A DNA stretch of 64,000 nt, taken from NCBI RefSeq assembly GCF_001975825.1, contig NZ_MTKN01000014.1:1-64000 (forward strand). The letters are read 5' to 3'. A program made the position numbers and the translations under genes. Below the pieces are notes generated by a model, which was given only the letters and a program-made list of their open reading frames with translations, ran no database searches and was not told where the DNA came from. The DNA comes from [Flexibacter] sp. ATCC 35208 (GTDB lineage Bacteria; Bacteroidota; Bacteroidia; Chitinophagales; Chitinophagaceae). Shown here in pieces: positions 60,276 through 64,000 of this stretch (positions are counted from its first letter, which is position 1; each line of letters begins with the position of its first letter).

Positions 60276-63200
60276 ATGAAAAAGCAGATTTTAATTTTTG
60301 CAGGTGTACTGTGTTTTACATGCTTAAAAGCACAGACTAAATACAACATTGCAAAAGATAAGGTATTATATACGATTGGATATTCACACCTGGATACGGA
60401 ATGGAACTGGGATTATCCCCAGGTGATCAATGAATACATTAAGAGCATCATGACTGAGAACTTCCCTTTGTTTGAGAAGTATCCGGATTATGCTTACAAT
60501 TTTACCGGCTCACGTCGCTATCATATGATGAAGGAGTATTATCCTGATTTATATCAACAGGTGAAATACTATATCGCGAAAGGCAGGTGGCATGTGTCCG
60601 GATCTTCTGTAGATGAGGCAGAGACAGTGATGTCTACACCGGAGTCAATATTGAGGCAGGTGCTGTATGGGAATAATTTCTTTCAGCAGGAGTTTGGTGT
60701 AGTGAGCCAGGATTATATGTTGCCGGATTGTTTTGGGTTCCCTGCAAGTTTGCCGACAGTGCTACGTCATGCTGGTTTGATCGGGTTTTCCACACAGAAG
60801 TTAACATGGGGTTCTGCAGTGGGTATTCCTTTTAATATTGGAACCTGGTATGGCCCTGATGGCAGTGGGCTGGTGTCTGCATTGAATGGTGGGGCATATG
60901 TGAGTCATGTACCGGTGAGGTTGGACCTGGATGAAGGGTGGAGTAAGCGATTGGAGAATAACAGGAAGAAATCAGGATATGCATTTGACTTTCATTATTA
61001 TGGTGTAGGTGATCAGGGTGGTGCACCAAGGGAGAATGATGTGAAACATGCAGAAGGGAGTTTGAATAATCCGGATAGCAAGTTGAAGGTAGTGTTGACA
61101 TCTTCTGATCAGATCTTTAAGGACATTACGCCGGAGATACAGCGTGATTTGCCAACTTATAAAGGAGAGTTGTTACTCACAGAGCATAGTGCAGGTTCTA
61201 TTACCTCACAGGCGTTCATGAAGAAGATGAACAGGAAGAATGAACTGTTGGCGAAGGCAGCGGAACAACTGGCCGTGGTAGCAGATTATAAAGGTGCGGC
61301 GGCGTATCCTTTCAATAAATTGAATAATGCGTGGGAGTTGGTATTGGGTAGTCAGGTGCATGATGTATTGCCGGGTACGTCTATTCCAAAAGCGTATGAA
61401 TATGCGTGGAATGATGAGTATGTAGCGGCAAATGGGTTTGCAGCTGTGTTGGAAAATTCAATGAAAGCCTTGGCGAAGGAGATGGATACGCGTGTGAAAG
61501 GGCGGGCAGTAGTTGTGTATAACCCATTGGCGATTGAACGGGAGGATGTAGTGACGGCTAGTGTAGTATTTGATAAGGTGCCGGAGGGGATTACAGTATA
61601 TGGTCCTGATGGTATACCTGTTAAAAGTCAGGTATTGCAGGTGTCTGATCACACATTGAAATTCATCTTTCAGGCAAAGGTGCCATCTGTTGGATTGGCC
61701 GTGTATGATGTAAGAAGCCAGGTTACAAAAGTGACCTCCGGTTTGAAAGTTACCGATCATTCATTAGAAAATGAGTTTTATAAGGTTCAGATCAGTGCAG
61801 ATGGAAATATTGCCAGCATCTATGATAAGGTTACAAATCATGAGCTGTTAAGTAAGCCTGCTGTACTCGATTTTCAATCAGAAAAATCTTATACCTGGCC
61901 CGCATGGAATATGGACTGGGATGAGCGTCAGAAACCACCATTTGATCACCTGGACAAAGCAGCTACCCTGCGCGTGGTGGAAAATGGGCCATTGCGCATA
62001 GCGGTAGCCGTGAGCCGTAAAGGATTGGGCTCACAAATTACCCAGATTTTGAGTCTTGCCGCTGGAAGCAAACGTTTGGAGATTGATAACCTGCTGGATT
62101 GGCAATCGAAAGGTGTAAGTCTGAAGGCGGCATTTCCACTCACAGCTGTGAATGATAGCACTACCTACAACATGGGCGTTGGCACGATTGCAAGACCCCG
62201 AAACAATGAAAAGGCTTACGAAGCGCCTTCCAATCAGTGGTTTGATCAGACAGATAAGAGTGGGCAATTCGGGGTATCGATACTGGAAGATTGTAAGTAT
62301 GGATCAGATAAGCCGAATGATACGACCCTGCGTTTGACACTGTTGTTCACACCTAAACCTGATAAGCGTTATGTCGTGCAGGGTACACAGGATTGGGGCA
62401 GGCATGCATTTAAATATGGCATTTATGCACATGCCGGCGATTGGCGTAAAGGGTTGACTCCCTGGCAGGGACAGGCTTTGAATCAACCTTTAATGGCATT
62501 TGAAACAGATGCGCATGCAGGTAAAGATGGCAAACAGGTTGCTATGCTGACAATTAGTACGCCACAGATTGGCCTGATGGCGTTCAAGAAAATGGAACAT
62601 TCTGATGATTATTATATCGTGAGATTAAACGAGCTGCTGGGTATCGATACACATGGCGTCACTGTACAGTTTTCTGCAGGTATCGCAGATGCTTACGAAG
62701 TGAATGGCCAGGAAAAGCGGATTGGACCAGCAAAGTTTGATGGGCAGCATGTATTTTTTGATATGGGACATGATGCTATCAAATCCTTTGCTGTAAAATT
62801 TGCTCCAACTGTAGCAGTTAAGAGCGTAGTGGCACAGGCGCCTGTGTCACTACCTTTTAATGTAGATGCATTCAGCTATGACAATAACAGGGACGATGGT
62901 AACCTGAAAGGCAGATATAGCTTACCTGCAGAACTGGTGCCGGATACGATTGTGAGCGAAGATGTGGCTTTTAAAATGGGGAGTCGTGCAGATGAAGACA
63001 GCAATGCCGTAATTTGTAAAGGGCAGGAAATCGTGTTGCCGGATGGGGACTATAATGCCGTGTATCTTTTAGCAGTAGCTGATAAGGATACGGTGGGTGA
63101 TTTCCGGATTGATGACCATGTGGTACCTGTAGGTATTCAGGAATGGACGGGATATATCGGTCAGTATTATAATAGGCGTTTTGAGCAGGATGAGATCACG

Positions 63201-63467
63201 GTGAAAAGTATCGCTGATCCTTTTGTGAAAAAAGACAACATTGCTTGGTTTGCATCGCACAGGCATCTGGCTTACCCCTCAAAGAATGAAGCCTACAATT
63301 ATAGTTATATGTTTAAATATCGGATAGCTATACCTGCACATGCAAAGCGGATCAAGCTGCCGGAGAATAAGAACATTAAAATATTTGCGATCACAGTAGT
63401 GAAAGAGACAGCAAAGGATGTAGTAACTTTGCAACCTTTGTATGATGATTTTAGTTATAAATTATGA
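60276..63467 (+). CDS. GH38 alpha-mannosidase
   Basis: A 1063-residue enzyme with a signal peptide (1-20, ending CLKAQ). The catalytic GH38 barrel has the zinc-binding HLD (His38, Asp40) in YTIGYSHLDTEWNWDYP, and the nucleophile Asp151 in YMLPDCFGFPASLP. The second zinc His lies in VHDVLPGTSIPKAY. The helical and beta-sandwich C-terminal half (about 400-850) is normal, with NPLAIEREDVVTASVV and TVTFDN-like lines. The last 200 residues (about 860-1063) are beta-rich and may be an extra binding domain, since many GH38 proteins are shorter. GH38 enzymes remove alpha-1,2/1,3/1,6-linked mannose. It directly follows susD and overlaps the next GH3 gene by four bases. Confidence 0.93.
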   Translation: MKKQILIFAGVLCFTCLKAQTKYNIAKDKVLYTIGYSHLDTEWNWDYPQVINEYIKSIMTENFPLFEKYPDYAYNFTGSRRYHMMKEYYPDLYQQVKYYIAKGRWHVSGSSVDEAETVMSTPESILRQVLYGNNFFQQEFGVVSQDYMLPDCFGFPASLPTVLRHAGLIGFSTQKLTWGSAVGIPFNIGTWYGPDGSGLVSALNGGAYVSHVPVRLDLDEGWSKRLENNRKKSGYAFDFHYYGVGDQGGAPRENDVKHAEGSLNNPDSKLKVVLTSSDQIFKDITPEIQRDLPTYKGELLLTEHSAGSITSQAFMKKMNRKNELLAKAAEQLAVVADYKGAAAYPFNKLNNAWELVLGSQVHDVLPGTSIPKAYEYAWNDEYVAANGFAAVLENSMKALAKEMDTRVKGRAVVVYNPLAIEREDVVTASVVFDKVPEGITVYGPDGIPVKSQVLQVSDHTLKFIFQAKVPSVGLAVYDVRSQVTKVTSGLKVTDHSLENEFYKVQISADGNIASIYDKVTNHELLSKPAVLDFQSEKSYTWPAWNMDWDERQKPPFDHLDKAATLRVVENGPLRIAVAVSRKGLGSQITQILSLAAGSKRLEIDNLLDWQSKGVSLKAAFPLTAVNDSTTYNMGVGTIARPRNNEKAYEAPSNQWFDQTDKSGQFGVSILEDCKYGSDKPNDTTLRLTLLFTPKPDKRYVVQGTQDWGRHAFKYGIYAHAGDWRKGLTPWQGQALNQPLMAFETDAHAGKDGKQVAMLTISTPQIGLMAFKKMEHSDDYYIVRLNELLGIDTHGVTVQFSAGIADAYEVNGQEKRIGPAKFDGQHVFFDMGHDAIKSFAVKFAPTVAVKSVVAQAPVSLPFNVDAFSYDNNRDDGNLKGRYSLPAELVPDTIVSEDVAFKMGSRADEDSNAVICKGQEIVLPDGDYNAVYLLAVADKDTVGDFRIDDHVVPVGIQEWTGYIGQYYNRRFEQDEITVKSIADPFVKKDNIAWFASHRHLAYPSKNEAYNYSYMFKYRIAIPAHAKRIKLPENKNIKIFAITVVKETAKDVVTLQPLYDDFSYKL

Positions 63468-64000
63468 AGAAGATATTACTAATACTTTGTGCTATACTAT
63501 TCCACTCTATTTCTTATGCTCAGATTGATTTTAACAAAAATGGAAAAAAAGATGTGTATGAAGATGCAAAGGCGAATATTGAAGACCGGGTCAGGGATTT
63601 AATTTCACAGATGACGGTTGAAGAGAAAACCTGTCAGCTGGCCACATTATATGGTTCGGGAAGGGTGTTGAAAGACGCCCTCCCTACGCCCGAATGGCAG
63701 CATCAGATCTGGAAAGATGGGATTGGTAATATTGATGAGGAACATAATGGTGTAGGGAAATTCAAGTCAGAATATGCTTTTCCTTATAGTAAGCATATTG
63801 AAACGATTCATACTATTCAAAAGTGGTTTATTGAAAATACACGGTTGGGTATTCCTGTTGATTTTACCAATGAAGGGATCAGAGGTTTGTGTCATGACAG
63901 GGCGACTTCTTTTCCGGCACAGTGTGGACAGGGGGCTACGTGGGATAAGCAGCTGATCTGTCAGATTGGTGCTATTGAAGGAAAGGAGGCGATGGCATTA
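63464..64000 (+). CDS. GH3 glycosidase, 5' part only (cut by window end)
   Basis: The ATG overlaps the GH38 stop (ATGA), so it is translationally coupled. The 179 residues present start with a signal peptide (1-20, ending ISYAQ), continue with IDFNKNGKKDVYEDAKANIE and VRDLISQMTVEEKTCQLATL (the N-terminal GH3 line), and reach LGIPVDFTNEGIRGLCHDRA and TSFPAQCGQGATWDK. The TNEGIRG line, where many GH3 enzymes have a DGP/EALHG-like motif, and the long insert after the first helix recall the larger GH3 group that removes beta-linked sugars from plant or fungal glycans. The catalytic Asp lies outside the window. It completes the mannoside locus. Confidence 0.9.
   Translation, partial: MKKILLILCAILFHSISYAQIDFNKNGKKDVYEDAKANIEDRVRDLISQMTVEEKTCQLATLYGSGRVLKDALPTPEWQHQIWKDGIGNIDEEHNGVGKFKSEYAFPYSKHIETIHTIQKWFIENTRLGIPVDFTNEGIRGLCHDRATSFPAQCGQGATWDKQLICQIGAIEGKEAMAL

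Overview
The window comes from a member of the Bacteroidota, most likely a Chitinophaga-like soil bacterium (Chitinophagaceae). Several lines of evidence agree. There are three ECF sigma / FecR anti-sigma / SusC / SusD loci, two type IX secretion cargo proteins with gliding-type C-termini next to a PorP/SprF protein, LytS/LytTR-type regulation, many large glycosidases, and promoter motifs of the Bacteroidota type (TTTG - about 18 bp - TAnnTTTG). No phage, plasmid origin or CRISPR array is visible. All assignments rest on reading the sequence and remembered family features; no search was run.

Layout. 0-0.9 kb: transposase remnant and a small membrane protein. 0.9-8.8 kb: ECF sigma, FecR, SusC, SusD and a TlpA-like thioredoxin lipid/periplasm protein, without any carbohydrate enzyme. 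8.9-9.0 kb: a decayed tRNA-Ser and a terminator. 9.4-15.1 kb: a 1584-residue type IX-secreted multidomain adhesin with PorP/SprF. 15.2-17.8 kb: response-regulator stump, its orphaned histidine kinase, and a receiver-only regulator. 18.1-20.4 kb: small accessory island with a nucleotidyltransferase pair that looks like a toxin-antitoxin module and unrecognised, partly frameshifted proteins. 21.0-24.7 kb: secreted HExxH metalloprotease candidate, LytS/LytTR two-component pair, dead short-chain dehydrogenase. 25.0-29.5 kb: AraC regulator, outer-membrane receptor, dehydrogenase. 29.7-34.0 kb: initiator tRNA, Crp-type regulator, PRISE-type reductase, dead mug gene, ferredoxin plus U32 protein. 34.2-39.0 kb: internally deleted TonB receptor, then intact GH42 and GH3 glycosidases. 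39.1-39.7 kb: internally deleted DUF1016 nuclease with palindromic repeats. 40.1-43.4 kb: class II lanthipeptide synthetase LanM (CCG type) and a precursor with an NHLP-type leader. 43.8-45.3 kb: second type IX cargo protein. 45.4-51.6 kb: second sigma/FecR/SusC/SusD locus. 51.8-53.4 kb: Tat-exported phosphoesterase and lipoprotein MsrB. 53.6-64.0 kb: third sigma/FecR/SusC/SusD locus, followed by GH38 alpha-mannosidase and a GH3 enzyme cut by the window end; this is probably a mannoside or N-glycan utilisation locus.

How it works together. The three Sus loci each pair a nutrient importer with its own sigma/anti-sigma switch. Loci 1 and 3 carry the STN signalling domain on SusC and share a hairpin between fecR and susC; locus 2 has neither. 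The most noteworthy system is the compact lanthipeptide pair (precursor plus CCG-type LanM), with a hairpin between the genes and no exporter or leader protease in view. A second theme is gene decay: at least seven genes are truncated, internally deleted, frameshifted or interrupted by a stop, often directly beside intact partners.
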